Assembly: GCA_965153355.1 (NCBI GenBank)
Contig: OZ231128.1
Location: 23,312,001 to 23,376,000, forward strand
Source of the DNA: Flaccisagitta enflata
Lineage: Eukaryota > Chaetognatha > Sagittoidea > Aphragmophora
Length of the DNA stretch: 64,000 bases
Direction of reading: 5' to 3'
The notes beneath the pieces were generated by a model, which was not told the origin of the DNA, did no database searches, and worked only from the letters and a program-made list of their open reading frames with translations. Made by a program: the position numbers and the translations under genes. Shown here one piece after another: positions 13,419-64,000 of this stretch (the stretch's first letter is position 1; each line of letters opens with the position of its first letter).

Positions 13419-13843
13419 ATCTAATGAGAATTCATCAATAGATACAGTTGAGCACCACTAGAGCGCATTTCAGGGGCGTGAGCTCAGTTATGCCTCATAT
13501 TGAAATAGCCTTATTTCCAATGCAGAAAAACCAAAAAATCTCTCATGGGATAGCTGATTATCTGCCTTATAGGCGGGTATGCCTTATCAGCCGGTGCGAT
13601 CTAGCGGTGCTCCACTATATGTGTTGGAACAAAATCAATTGAGTGTCCTCGAGGAGTGTCTATGTGTACACAGATGTGTATGTCAGTGTAATGATGATTC
13701 AGGCGGAAGTACCCTCAATGAATGACTGAATAGTTCGTTTGCAGTCAAAGAAACAACAGATAACGCTTTCTCAAGCAAGACAAAGCAAGATAAATTTTGA
13801 TGAAACTTCTAAAGTCTGTCCAGCGAAAGGTAACAGCATTTTT

Positions 13844-13979
13844 AGTAACGGACACGCTACTCTACTCCTTGCTTTGTCAGTCCGTCGGTAGGTCTGTCCA
13901 TCCTGAATTGTGAGCGGTTTTTGCATTACTGCCCCTGCCCAACCTTCTGCAATGCTGGTGCCGTATATCAGGCCTTGTT
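13844..13979 (-). mobile_element. Dispersed (ACGG)-core element, short copy
   Basis: From TAGTAACGGACACGCTACTC to TATCAGGCCTTGTT on the minus strand. The terminal hairpin has several mismatches. Confidence 0.6.
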
Positions 13980-15197
13980 GCTCTGTTTACTTTCTCGATT
14001 ATATAGCTGGCGTCTGTCTGCTCTGATTGACTCTGATCATCAATGTGAATATACTGCGCGCTTATGCGCGTTTATGCCTGTGCAGTGCCCATTTATGTCA
14101 CAAATTGAGTTTTTATTTTCTGGTATAGAAAGATGCAATAGATTTAGGCCTTAGGGTCGATTATACCCCATAGGCTATCCTGAACGATCTTGGCAATCAT
14201 AAACTCTTTGTTGATCTCCCAGGTCCAAACCAATCATTCTAGAGAGGAGGTTCTCTATTGATCGGTTAAAGTAGGACTTTCTGATGACCTCAGAGACAAT
14301 GGGACTATTTGTTTCTCAAATTTGTAATAAATTAAGTCACCCCTTAAGATTACAAAAAGCTCATGATATCTTCAATATTGGATTGAATTTCTTCATTAAT
14401 GTTTAAATGTCTGGAAAAATTTTAAAAATCATTATTTTTCATATTTTTAGCACTATTTAATCAGCTCACTATTACTAAATATTCGACCTAATTTGCATGC
14501 TCTTATTACCCTATAAATATAAAAAATAGCACAAGGACGCACAATGAGCCACTTATGCCAAAATGTAGTTCAAGGGGTCCTGAATCCAGAAAGCTATGGC
14601 TCAAGCGGGCCTTCGACGTCCAAATTGCAATTTTCTTGGCCTAAAATGGACAAGTAATAATCTGGATAAAAGTAAAAATCTATATTTGATTGGAAGAAAA
14701 ATGAGCAAAATGAGCTAAATGAGCAAAAAAATGATTTTTTTTGAGCACCTTATTAAGGAATCTTATTGAACAAAGACATAGATTTAATTGATTTGGTTAA
14801 AACATTAGACAATTTAAATACTAACTGTAAGAGAGTTAAGCAGTATTTTTCACTTGATTTTCTCAAATTTCTCTTCTTTTGTACTCTAAGCTCATAGCGC
14901 TCTTAATCCAATAGAAATGAGTCAATATTGGATATAAATAGTATGATAACATCTGAAAATATGCAGAAGAATGTTTTTCACTCTGTATATTTCATAAGGA
15001 ACAATGTAATGGAAAAGATGTAATATTAATCCCCAATGAGCCACCTAGCGCACAATGTAGCCCACAGTGCTGTCGTCCTCTGGAATCACCACACAGTAAA
15101 CTGAATATAACCGAATAACAAATCCTCTTTTTAAGTAAGGAAACGCCACATAGAGGAAGGATTTAAGCAAATAATCAGACTGGACCTTAGAAAAAAA
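13980..15197. other. Intergenic AT-rich sequence
   Basis: Mostly AT-rich, with one block of 'atgagcaaaatgagctaaatgagc' words near 14700 related to the hairpin-led family (2640, 21555). No exon recognised. Confidence 0.35.
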
Positions 15198-15426
15198 GTA
15201 ATACTGGGTTTTTTGGTGGTTTTGCACTGTACATAGGTTGTACTAAGCTAAGATAAAAAGTTGACTGAAAAATTATTTACGCAAAGCGGTTGGTTGAGAT
15301 GTTTGTAGGACATATGAAAAGTGCGAAATTTCGCCAAAATTGATCTTTTAAAAATAAAGAAGTAAATACAAAAAAAGAAAATAAACTTTGTATTTGAAGT
15401 AAAAACTTCATATCAATACTTAGCTA

Positions 15427-16194
15427 CAGTATGATTTTTCTGAACTGTAACATAAGATGAGAACATAGCACGAAAAGTAGAAGAGCTAGCTTCAATCTGA
15501 AAAAAACACTTGGAAGATGTGAGTTTGCAGATTTTTGATGAAAAATCCCAAGGACTTTTTTTTTTATATTTTGATCTGATAAACGCATGTGAATCAAAAC
15601 GCAGATTCTGCCAAAAAAGGCTGTTTTGTAGTACCTGTCTTTCTGTAAATCGCTATCATTTCTGAACGGTTTGAGCTACAGATACCAGATTGGTCTCAAA
15701 TGAAAGATATTTTGATGTGGTTTTAGGAGAAAAACAAAGACAGCAATTTTTAAAAAGAGTTATCCTGCCAAACATGAACGATTTTGTTGTTCTGGGATAA
15801 ATTGTTTGCAGAATTGACTTTCAGTTAACCAAATGCATTTAAAACTCAGTAAAAGTCTGTCTGTTGAGCTTTTCCCAAAAAGTGCTTCAAAATAGCTTTC
15901 ATTTGGGACCAATCTGGCATCTGTAGCTCAAACGGTTTGGAAATGAGAGCAATTTAAAGAGAAACAGTTTAGCCGATGTCTTCACTACTTTTTCCATTTT
16001 TCCACTTTTCAAAATTTCAATCCCAATTGAAAAAGTAAGATGGATATCAGTTTTCTTTCTAAAAAACCTTTGGAATCTCTAAGCAAATAACTGCAAACTC
16101 TCACCTTCTGGGAGCTTCTTTCAGAATTTAGCTAGCTCTTCTAGTTTTTGCATAATGTTCTCATCTAATGTTACAGTTGAAAAAAATCATACTG
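15427..16194. mobile_element. MITE (CAGTATGATTTTT) with TA duplication and empty site
   Basis: Ends CAGTATGATTTTTCTGAACT and the inverse are flanked by TA at 15425-15426 and 16195-16196. The opposite foldback arm has the uninterrupted sequence (TTAGCTAAG at about 18197-18205), giving a natural empty site. Long arms continue inside: CAGATTGGTCTCAAATGAAAG near 15690 has its inverse near 15905. Non-autonomous, mariner-like by its TA target. Confidence 0.85.
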
Positions 16195-16422
16195 TAAGAC
16201 ATCTTTTCATGTCATGATGTCATCTTATGATGTTCAGGTTGCTGGAATAGCTCATCAGACGGATAGACAGACTGAAAGACCAACCGACATGACAAGGTGT
16301 AGAGTCGCATGTGAATGAAAATACAATTTACAAGATTTCAGTTCTTATGATCCCCTCAACCCCTTCTACTCATCTTCTATCTGTTTGTCAGTCTGTTTTT
16401 CTGCCGGTCTGGCTGTCTGTCT

Positions 16423-16423
16423 A

Positions 16424-16492
<69 letters not shown>
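16423..16492 (+). repeat. (TCTG)n/(CT)n microsatellite
   Basis: (TCTG)n then about 45 bp of CT repeats, ending beside the left terminus of the element at 16497. Confidence 0.95.
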
Positions 16493-16496
<4 letters not shown>

Positions 16497-17010
16497 GGGC
16501 AGCGGCTGCAAAGGGCCGATGTCCTATAGAACACAGGGGTGATCCGTTACATCGGTACATCCGTCCCCCCCCAAGATTTTTGGCCCAAATCTCAGCCTCA
16601 AGGGCCATAACCCCAGCCTTGAGGCACAAACCCCAGCCTTGAGGCCCAAATTCCAGCCTCGAGGCCCAAATTCCAGCCTCGAGGCCCAAATCCCAGCCTC
16701 GAGGCCCAAATCCCAGCCTCGAGGCCCAAATCCCAGCCTTGAGGCCCAAATCTCAGCTTATAGGCCCAAATTCTGGATATAAGCCCCAAATCCCAGCCTT
16801 AAGTTCCCAATCCCAGCCAGCAAGGCCCCAATCTTATCCTTAAGACCCAAATCTCGGCCTATTGGCCCAAATCGCAGCCTGTTGACTCAACTTTCAGCCT
16901 GTAGGCTCTAATCCCAGCCTTGATGCCCAAAATTCTAGACAGTCAGACAGACAGATGTAACGGATCACCCCTGTGTTCTATAAGACAGCGGCCATTTGGG
17001 GCCGCTGCCC
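16497..17010. mobile_element. Complete palindromic-end minisatellite element
   Basis: Inverted ends of about 57 bp (16497-16555 and 16953-17010) share GAACACAGGGGTGATCCGTT. Between them are about 17 units of AAATCCCAGCCTCGAGGCCC, nearly perfect at 16650-16760 and degenerate towards the right. Architecture resembles foldback-type elements: long inverted ends and internal tandem units. Confidence 0.8.
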
Positions 17011-17093
17011 TGCTCCCACTCCACAACCAAAGCAGATCTGTCCAAGCAGGGCAACGGGTACCGCTGACCATGTGCGATCCTTGGATGACTTGA

Positions 17094-17124
<31 letters not shown>

Positions 17125-17199
17125 CTCTCTCAGCCTGGTCATATTTCGCCCCTGTGCTGGAATAGCTCATCAGACGGATAGACAGACTAAAAGACCAAC

Positions 17200-17460
17200 C
17201 GGCTAGGATTTGGGCCAAGTGGCTGAGATTTGGGTCTCAGGACTGGGATTTGAGCCTTGAGCCTGGGAAGGGGGGAAAGGATGGAGGAGGAGGAGGAGAA
17301 AAAGAAAACCACCCATATGGGTGAAAGCATAGGTCAACAACCCCTTCGGGGCCACTGCCCTACTTCCCCTTTAACTTTAAGCACAACCTACTTAGGCAGG
17401 GCACAGGTACCGCTGACCATCTAAAGCTTTTGCGACTATTTATGATTTCATTCTTTGATC
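17200..17460. mobile_element. Palindromic minisatellite element, right half
   Basis: A few GGGATTTGAGCC-type units, (GGA)n, then GTGAAAGCATAGGTCAACAA, CAGGGCACAGGTACCGCTGA and a TTTTGCGACTATT terminus, the inverse of the left end at 12447. Confidence 0.7.
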
Positions 17461-17639
17461 TCACTGCTGCCTAAATGGTCTAGTACCTCAAATATGACCC
17501 CTACCCACCCGTACGCAACTTTAGTGGCCGTGTATCCGGCCTTGTTTTCTAAGAATCAGGCTATGCCTCCTACTTGATTTAGTTGTGCACTGTATAACCC
17601 GCTATATTGATTTATTGATGAGTCCATTGGTCTGTTAGT

Positions 17640-17945
17640 CTATCCTCAAGACTCAAATCCCAGCTTCGAGACCTAAATCCCACCCATGAAACCTAAAGCC
17701 TCTAGGGTTGGATTTGAGCCTTGAGGGTGGGATTTGAGTCTCTAGGCTGGGATTTGGGCCTTGAAACTGGGATTTGGGCCTTGATTCTGGAATTTGGGCG
17801 TTGAAGCTAGGATTTTAGTTAGTGGGGGATAAATGGACAAACGGACATACGGCCACTGCCCTGCTCCCCCCTCAACTTCAAGCACAACCTACTTAAGCAG
17901 GGCAATGGTATGGCTGACCATCTAACAATTTTGCAATTATTACTT
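17640..17945. mobile_element. Palindromic minisatellite element, deleted copy
   Basis: Units switch strand (CCCAGCTTCGAGACC early, GGGATTTGGGCCTTGA later). They are followed by GGCCACTGCCCTGCTCCCCC and the CCATCTAACAATTTTGCAATTATT terminus. Confidence 0.65.
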
Positions 17946-18429
17946 TTTTGTGCCTTATTTACCTTTTCTTTCACTGCCCTTGCCGCTTACAACTGGGGTA
18001 GATGTGTATCCAGTCTTTTTGTCATTATTCCAATAGATTAGTTTTTTACCAGTCTAACATTTGATTTTTTTGTCTGAGATATGAAGATGTAAAAAATGAG
18101 ATAGACGAGTCAAAGTTTATTGTTTATTAAAGCAGTTGACGAGCTACTTCAGGACACCTCAATATCATAAGATGATGTTTTAACTTGAAAAGATGTCTTA
18201 GCTAATTATTGATATGAAATTTATACTTTATATGCAAAGTATTTCTGCTATTGTATTTATTTCCTGGTTTTTGGAAGGTCAATTTTGGCGAATTTTTGCC
18301 TATTTTTCATGTACTTTCAAACATCCCAACCAGCCACTTTTCAGAAATAATTTTTCAGTCAACTTCTTTTCTTAGCTTAGTACAGCCTATGTACAGTGCA
18401 AAACCACCAAAAAAACCAGTATTACAATT

Positions 18430-19760
18430 TTTCTAGGGTGGTTTTTGTTAAATCCCTCCTCTAACAGGGCATAACCAATTCAATTTCAGAAAAGACTTAG
18501 TTTTACATAAGTACTAGTCAATGTCACAAAACAAACCTGATGCAAAAGATGACAATTTCTATTTCCGATATCCCAGATGATATCTAAGAAGAGGAGCATA
18601 GCAGCATAGATTGATTGGTGAACAAAAGATGGTGGGGCAAAGACTGAGTTCCGGAAAACAGTGCAGCCAGCGCCATATTGACCCGTTTTGCGCCATTGAG
18701 CTCCTGTCTGCTTTCATATTTCGCCCGTCTGCTCTGCTTGTTTGAAGCATTCTGGTCCACGTTGGGTCATTCTAACATCTGTCCAATGATTATTGTCCCA
18801 GTAGTGCTACAAGTTTATTTACCTCGCTATTGCCGGTGAGAAACAATATAAATCCCTGATGTTAGATATCAGATAGGTATATCCTGATGTATTTCTCAAT
18901 GTCTTCTTGATTTTGTCCCAATTTGGTTGCTTGTTTTTAACTTATTCACCCTGGGACCACTAGCCAGCAACACCCAGCTATCAATTTTGCCATAACTTTG
19001 GTTTAAATTTTGAAAACATTTGCCTTCCAGAAGTCAATAAAGATCCATGGGCGTTTTAAATAACTTTTCATAAGCTTTTTAGTCGTGAAATCCGCATCTG
19101 ATTATCTATTACTTTATAGATTTGGTAAGAAATTAAACATGATTGGGTTTTTCTGGTAATTTTGCAGTGATTTGCATAGGAAATGTTTTTACCGTTTTTA
19201 ATCTTATTTGATTTTGTCTGAAGCAATCCAGGTGAAATTCATGAGCAAAATGAACAGTTTTTCAAGCTCTACCTGATGAAAAAATCTGCATGTGGCTAAT
19301 TAACTTCGTTAAGTTGTGACAGTTGTTTGATCTTGGGACAATTATCATTGGACAGTTGTCAAGCATTTTGGGCCTACTTGCTCCAAAGCTTTGTAAAAAG
19401 TGTCTTGGTTTTTTGCCACTGAGACAAAGTCAACCCGTTTGTTTGGTATTTCCACGCATTTATATTACCTTGACAGTCAATCATCTTGCTCACCTGATGC
19501 CACCATGACTGAAATTCGGCTTTGCCAATCAGTGTCGTACGCATACAGAATTCCATATTCCTCATCGCCATTCAATGTCCGCCACTTGCACCATCAAATA
19601 CACCCTCCATCGATATACTTACCGCGTCCCCATTCCGCCACCAGTTCACGCCATTCCGCGCCAAAACCGCGCCATCTAGACTCTAGCATCATCCCTCTTT
19701 CGTATTTTGTTTCATTCCAAGCCACTTTGCGCCAGCCAATTTTCATGAACTGCGTCAGTG
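18430..19760. other. Sequence downstream of IFT70, no gene recognised
   Basis: Unique sequence 3' of the gene on the minus strand. I see no exon bounded by splice signals and no tRNA cloverleaf. Confidence 0.4.
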
Positions 19761-19767
19761 CGCGTCA

Positions 19768-20002
19768 GCGTCAGCCCGCCACGGCCACGGCCACCGGCCC
19801 ACCACGGCCACGGCCACGGCCACCGGCCCACCATCCGACTGCAAAAGCCCGTCCGGAGGGCGGAAGATGCAACTCCGTTAAATGGGCCGGAAATTGGCCC
19901 AACTGCTTTCCCATGCGCGATCAAGCGTGTATGTACTGCAAAACCGCGATCAAGCGGAATGTACTGCAAAAACGCGATCAAGCGGGAATGTACTGCAAAA
20001 CC

Positions 20003-20010
<8 letters not shown>
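19768..20010 (+). repeat. GC-rich (GGCCAC)n, then 30-bp tandem units
   Basis: 19768-19832 is built of CCACGGCCACGG. At 19916-20005 a 29-31-bp unit with CGCGATCAAGCGGGAATGTA is repeated three times and ends in poly-A. The last unit is also the start of the segment duplicated at 22281. Confidence 0.85.
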
Positions 20011-20033
<23 letters not shown>

Positions 20034-20356
20034 GGACAAATATAAGATGAATTGGAGGAAAAAAAAAGTCTACCTTTCATACGCAGAGAGGGAATGAGGT
20101 TAGCGTTGCTCGAAGTGAGCAAATCAACGCAGGAATTAGGTTTGATGAGCTTAACGAGCTAACTCTTGCTAAAAGAACGTTAACAAAAAAGACAATCACA
20201 CGAAAAGATGACTTGTATTCATCAATAATTCAAACATGGTGATATTTACTGAAATTTAGTAAGAATGATACTGAAGGCTTGTATTTTAACCGTCAATGGC
20301 CACCTAAACCTCTCTTTGACTATCTCTCCCTCTCTCTTCTCCGTCACCCATTGTCA

Positions 20357-59648
<39,292 letters not shown>

Positions 59649-61356
59649 CTTGACGAGTGAATCCACCAGAACCAACATCATTCTCTGGGGATTATGTATA
59701 TGCGCGTCAATATTGAATATAAAAGCAATTTGCACATATAAAATTGACGTGTGAATCCACCACTACCAACATCATTCTCTGGGGATTATATAAATGCGCG
59801 TCAATATTGAATGTAAAAGTAATTTGCACATATAGAATTGACGGGTGAAACCACCACTACCAACATCATTCTCTGGGGATTATATATATGCGCATCAATA
59901 TTGAATATAAAAGTAATTTGCACATATAAAATTGACGGGTGAATCCACCACTACCAACATCATTCTCTGGGATTATATAAATGCGCATCAATATTGAATA
60001 TAAAAGGAATTTGCACATATAAAATTGATGGGTGAAACCACCAATACGAACCTCATTCTCTGGGGATTATATATGTGCGTATCAATGTTGAATATAAAAG
60101 TAATTTACATGTATAAAATTGACGGGTGAAACCACCACTATCAACATTAGGGCGGCTACCTGGTGGGTCAAATGTGGTCAAATTTCAGAACGCTTCAGCC
60201 AATTAAACATACACTCTATGTGGTATTTAAAAGAGAATTGAGGCAAGCGGAAATCAGTATCTGGAAAGAAAACCAGCACGGCAACACTATAGAGCTTCAA
60301 TGGGCGTAAAATTGTTTTCATATACTTTACCATTGTGTTGCCGTGCGGGTTTCTTGATCAAATACCGACCCCTGCTTGCCTGATTTACTGCCCGAATGCA
60401 GCTTAGCATGTATGGTTAGATGGCGGAGGAATTTTGAAATTGGAGCCAAATTCACCCTTTAGGTAACCGCCCTAATCAACATCATTCTCTTCTTTTTGGT
60501 GCATACTGGTATGAAATGGTGCGCAAATCTCCTGAACTTAAAGGTTCCGACGATATTTAGCCAAAAGGCTCCAAGCTAATGTGCATCAATATCGAATGTA
60601 AAAGTAATTCACACACATAAAATTGACGGGTGAAGCCATTACTGCACTGCCATCGTCATTCGACTTTTCATACAAAATTTTTTAAAAATTTTCATTAGTC
60701 TAATGAATCAACTGCTTCTAATTTAGGGGAAGTGCTTTCAAAACATGTAGTTACATCAGTAATTTGTGTGAATTCGATTAGTAGAAGCATAACTTTTATC
60801 ACCACTCTCTGGAAGATGTGTATTATCCAATATGACTTCTCACTTTTACGCAACTAAATGGCTTACCATATTTGTTATCCTATATCACATTCCACTTTTA
60901 AACAGCAGAATGGCTTACCATATTCGTCAATTTTACACAACGGAATAGCCTACCGAATAATCTATTATCCTATATCACATCCCACTTATACTTATTGGAA
61001 TGGCCTACCATTTATTGGTTGTGACATGTTCATCGCGGTTTTCATGGCAGTAGCCCTGCCAGTAGCCCTGCCAGTAGCCCTGCCAGTCGCCATGCCAGCC
61101 GTTGCCGCCGTTCCTTGACGTAATGGCGCCGGCATATTTACTGTTTCGACCACCGCACTTTACTAGTCAGTCAATGTCTCCTATAATGCCGTCGTTGTAT
61201 TTCTTTATCTCGCGTGACACTTGCTGAGAAAAAGATCTCTGTCCATAGGAGGCATAATTGGTTAGTCTGACTATCAGCCAGTCCATCAGACTGTCCATCA
61301 ACTTGTTTCTCTCTCGTCATGTACCTATCTGTATCTGTGCCTTTCTATATCTGTGA

Positions 61357-61412
<56 letters not shown>

Positions 61413-61511
61413 ACTGTTTTTCTGTTTTTCTGTTTGTCTGTCTGTCTATCAGTCTGTCTGTCTGCGTGTGTCTGTCTGTCTGTCTGTCCGTCTCGGTCAT
61501 CTGTCTGTTTC

Positions 61512-61590
<79 letters not shown>

Positions 61591-61819
61591 CTTCTTTTTT
61601 GTTTCCCTTTCGTCGTCTTTGGGCGGCCTGAAGAAATCAAATTCTTGACATTTTAAACTCTTCGACGGGAAAAGCGAAAGGAAAGAAAGCAGAAGAAAGC
61701 AGCTAAGCGGATAAACAACGAGTTATCTCTTCTCCTTCACCTTTTCTAACGTCTCTTCTCTCTCTATCTCTGACTTGCCAAATGAAATTGACACACATGG
61801 GGAGAGAGTAAAGACAATG

Positions 61820-61899
<80 letters not shown>

Positions 61900-62597
61900 G
61901 AGAAGATGGGCAAAAAATTCAAGCAACTAAATGTGTCTGTGCGGCCGGATACACTAGCCAAGTGGGTTCGCCAGGTTTCACAGACGAGCATGACCAGCCG
62001 AGACACAGAGGCTCAGAGCCTTCTAAGCCAGTGCGATGACGCACCCAAAAAGTATCACAATTGTTTTATTCATTTCGCTCTATCCTCGCGGAGGGGTGCA
62101 CAGACGCGCACAACCCCCCTTGACACCTCCTTCCATACGCACACGAAAACAGGGGCGGAAATGCGCGTTTTTACACTTTTCGACCTTTCTTTTTTGCACC
62201 ATCTCAAATTCTCAAGTCGCTTAACACGTCTGAGCATGTCTTAGCATATTTTTACTGCGAATTTTTTGTCTCTAGATCTTTGTTTCGTTTTCCTTTATTC
62301 CTTTCATTCATTTATTTTCCCTCATACACTTCTAGAAATCAGCCTTCCAATTACAACGACAGAGCTCAACCGCCTCTCATTCCTTCCTTTCTTTTATAGC
62401 CCGTTCTTCCCCTTCTCATTTTTTCCACGCACGAAATTTCGTCATTTGTCATTTTGTTTAAGAATTTCGTCTTCAGTTTTCCTTCGCGCGTCACTAGGAA
62501 GACGTTATTTCTTTGTTACCACAATAGAGGGACCCACCAGCAAGAGGCAGCGAACACACAGACACACACGCGCACACACACGCACACACACGCACAC

Positions 62598-62756
<159 letters not shown>

Positions 62757-63280
62757 CGCACGCACGCACGCACGCACACAAAATCCATCTCTCTTTTCCG
62801 TTTTCGTTTTTGTTTTTGGCTTTGTATTCATTATTTTTTTGTGGGGGGGAGGGGGGAGGGAGGGGGGGCCAATACTAGGGCACAGAACGAAACAGTTTTG
62901 ATAAAGCAGAGGGAGAAACAGACGGACACAGACTGACACAGACACAGAAAAAGCCTTCGATACTGAGGCAGAAAGCGTGTTGACGTACATGAATACACAA
63001 CTGAATGGCCAATAATTTGAATTTTTCAGTCACGTGTATATTAGAGAGCAGTAGAGAGAAGACGGAGAGGGGGGGGGGGAGATGGGAGAATAAGAAGCAG
63101 TTACTGTACTCTGTTTTCTGCTGACGTGAATATGAACAGCCTCATGACGTGGTGATGACATGTAAATTCATGATTGTTCCATTTCCAGCACGAATATAGT
63201 TTTGGTTACTCAGCTCAGAAACTCAATTTTCTTTCTTTCTATTGGGCTTTCTGTCTTTTTGTCTTTCTTTCTTTTTTTTT

Positions 63281-63364
<84 letters not shown>

Positions 63365-63408
63365 TTTTTCTCTCTTTCTATTGGGCTTTCAGTCTTTCTG
63401 TCTTTCTT

Positions 63409-63572
<164 letters not shown>

Positions 63573-63672
63573 TTTTTCTCTCTTTGTTTCTTTTTTTTTC
63601 TTTCTTTCTTTCTTTCTTTCTCTCTTTCTCTCGTGTTTGTAGTGTTTCTCTCTCTTTATTTCTTGCTGTCTT

Positions 63673-63869
<197 letters not shown>

Positions 63870-63923
63870 TTCTTTATTTCATTTCAGTTATCCATTTCGA
63901 TCTTTCTTTCTTTCTTTCTTTTT

Positions 63924-63975
<52 letters not shown>

Positions 63976-64000
63976 TTTTTCTTTCTTTCTTTTCTTTCTT

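Larger units (their letters stand above)
15198..18425. mobile_element. 3.2-kb foldback, about 280-bp inverted arms
   Basis: The left arm is 15198-15426 plus 16195-16243 and the right arm is 18151-18425. They match as inverse copies through ACTGGTTTTTTTGGTGGTTTT-like sequence, TGTACATAGG, TTAGCTTAG, the AAAAATTATTT region, AGACATCTTTTC and CATCTTATGAT. The left arm is interrupted by the MITE at 15427-16194. Two or three palindromic minisatellite elements fill the centre. Confidence 0.7.

Overview
The window is eukaryotic, from an animal and most likely a marine invertebrate; I cannot assign it more closely. The evidence is a many-exon gene with GT-AG introns, a damaged CR1/L2-like LINE, several families of short inverted-repeat DNA transposons, and very dense simple repeats: (AC)n, (AG)n, (GAAA)n, (TTC)n, (TTG)n, (ATC)n, (GAAT)n and (ACGG)n. 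Almost every long open frame is a translated microsatellite. There are no bacterial-type operons, CRISPR arrays, rRNA genes or tRNA genes that I can see.

One host gene runs through the window on the minus strand, from about 59.6 kb down to a stop codon at 20357-20359. It is IFT70/TTC30 (DYF-1/Fleer family), the tetratricopeptide-repeat subunit of the intraflagellar transport B complex. I placed 17 small exons by translating between splice signals and checking that phases join: 59530-59648, 57795-57923, 55942-56006, 55686-55785, 49093-49180, 48453-48523, 47992-48099, 47406-47574, 33700-33781, 33167-33301, 32681-32864, 31759-31884, 29214-29332, 28747-28839, 28163-28259, 26092-26269 and 20357-20487. 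They total about 1,994 nt (about 664 codons). The first ~20 codons, and an internal stretch of about 36 residues between the 55.7 kb and 49.2 kb exons, were not found.

The most unusual feature is that exon edges, together with their splice sites, have been copied again and again into the neighbouring introns. Examples are a 59-bp minisatellite of seven units made from an exon 3' end plus donor (55322-55735), six copies of another exon 3' end plus donor tied to (ATC)n (35.6, 44.1 and 47.0 kb), up to five copies of an exon 5' end plus acceptor tied to (GAAT)n (26.3-27.0 kb), and a copy of the gene's own last coding segment, stop codon and downstream sequence inside its last intron (22281-23629).

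Mobile DNA fills the rest. The LINE (about 41.2-43.03 kb) lies in the 13.6-kb intron. A PD-(D/E)xK-nuclease-like reading frame at 29.7-30.95 kb is split by a hAT-like MITE with a clean 8-bp target duplication. At least four further MITE insertions have an empty site or clear target duplication visible inside this window. A high-copy short family with an (ACGG)n core and a 3' hairpin (Helentron/HINE-like) occurs about 20 times. A second family is a palindromic 20-bp minisatellite with long inverted ends.

Layout: 0-15 kb, microsatellites and dispersed elements downstream of the gene; 15.2-18.4 kb, a nested foldback; 20.4-59.6 kb, IFT70 with its repeat-filled introns, including a 161/143-bp dimeric tandem array at 53.3-54.5 kb and an inverted pair of 192-bp repeat arrays at 44.3-46.9 kb; 59.6-60.7 kb, a 94-bp tandem array with a MITE inside; 61-64 kb, microsatellites only. 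Microsatellite lengths in any assembly are approximate.
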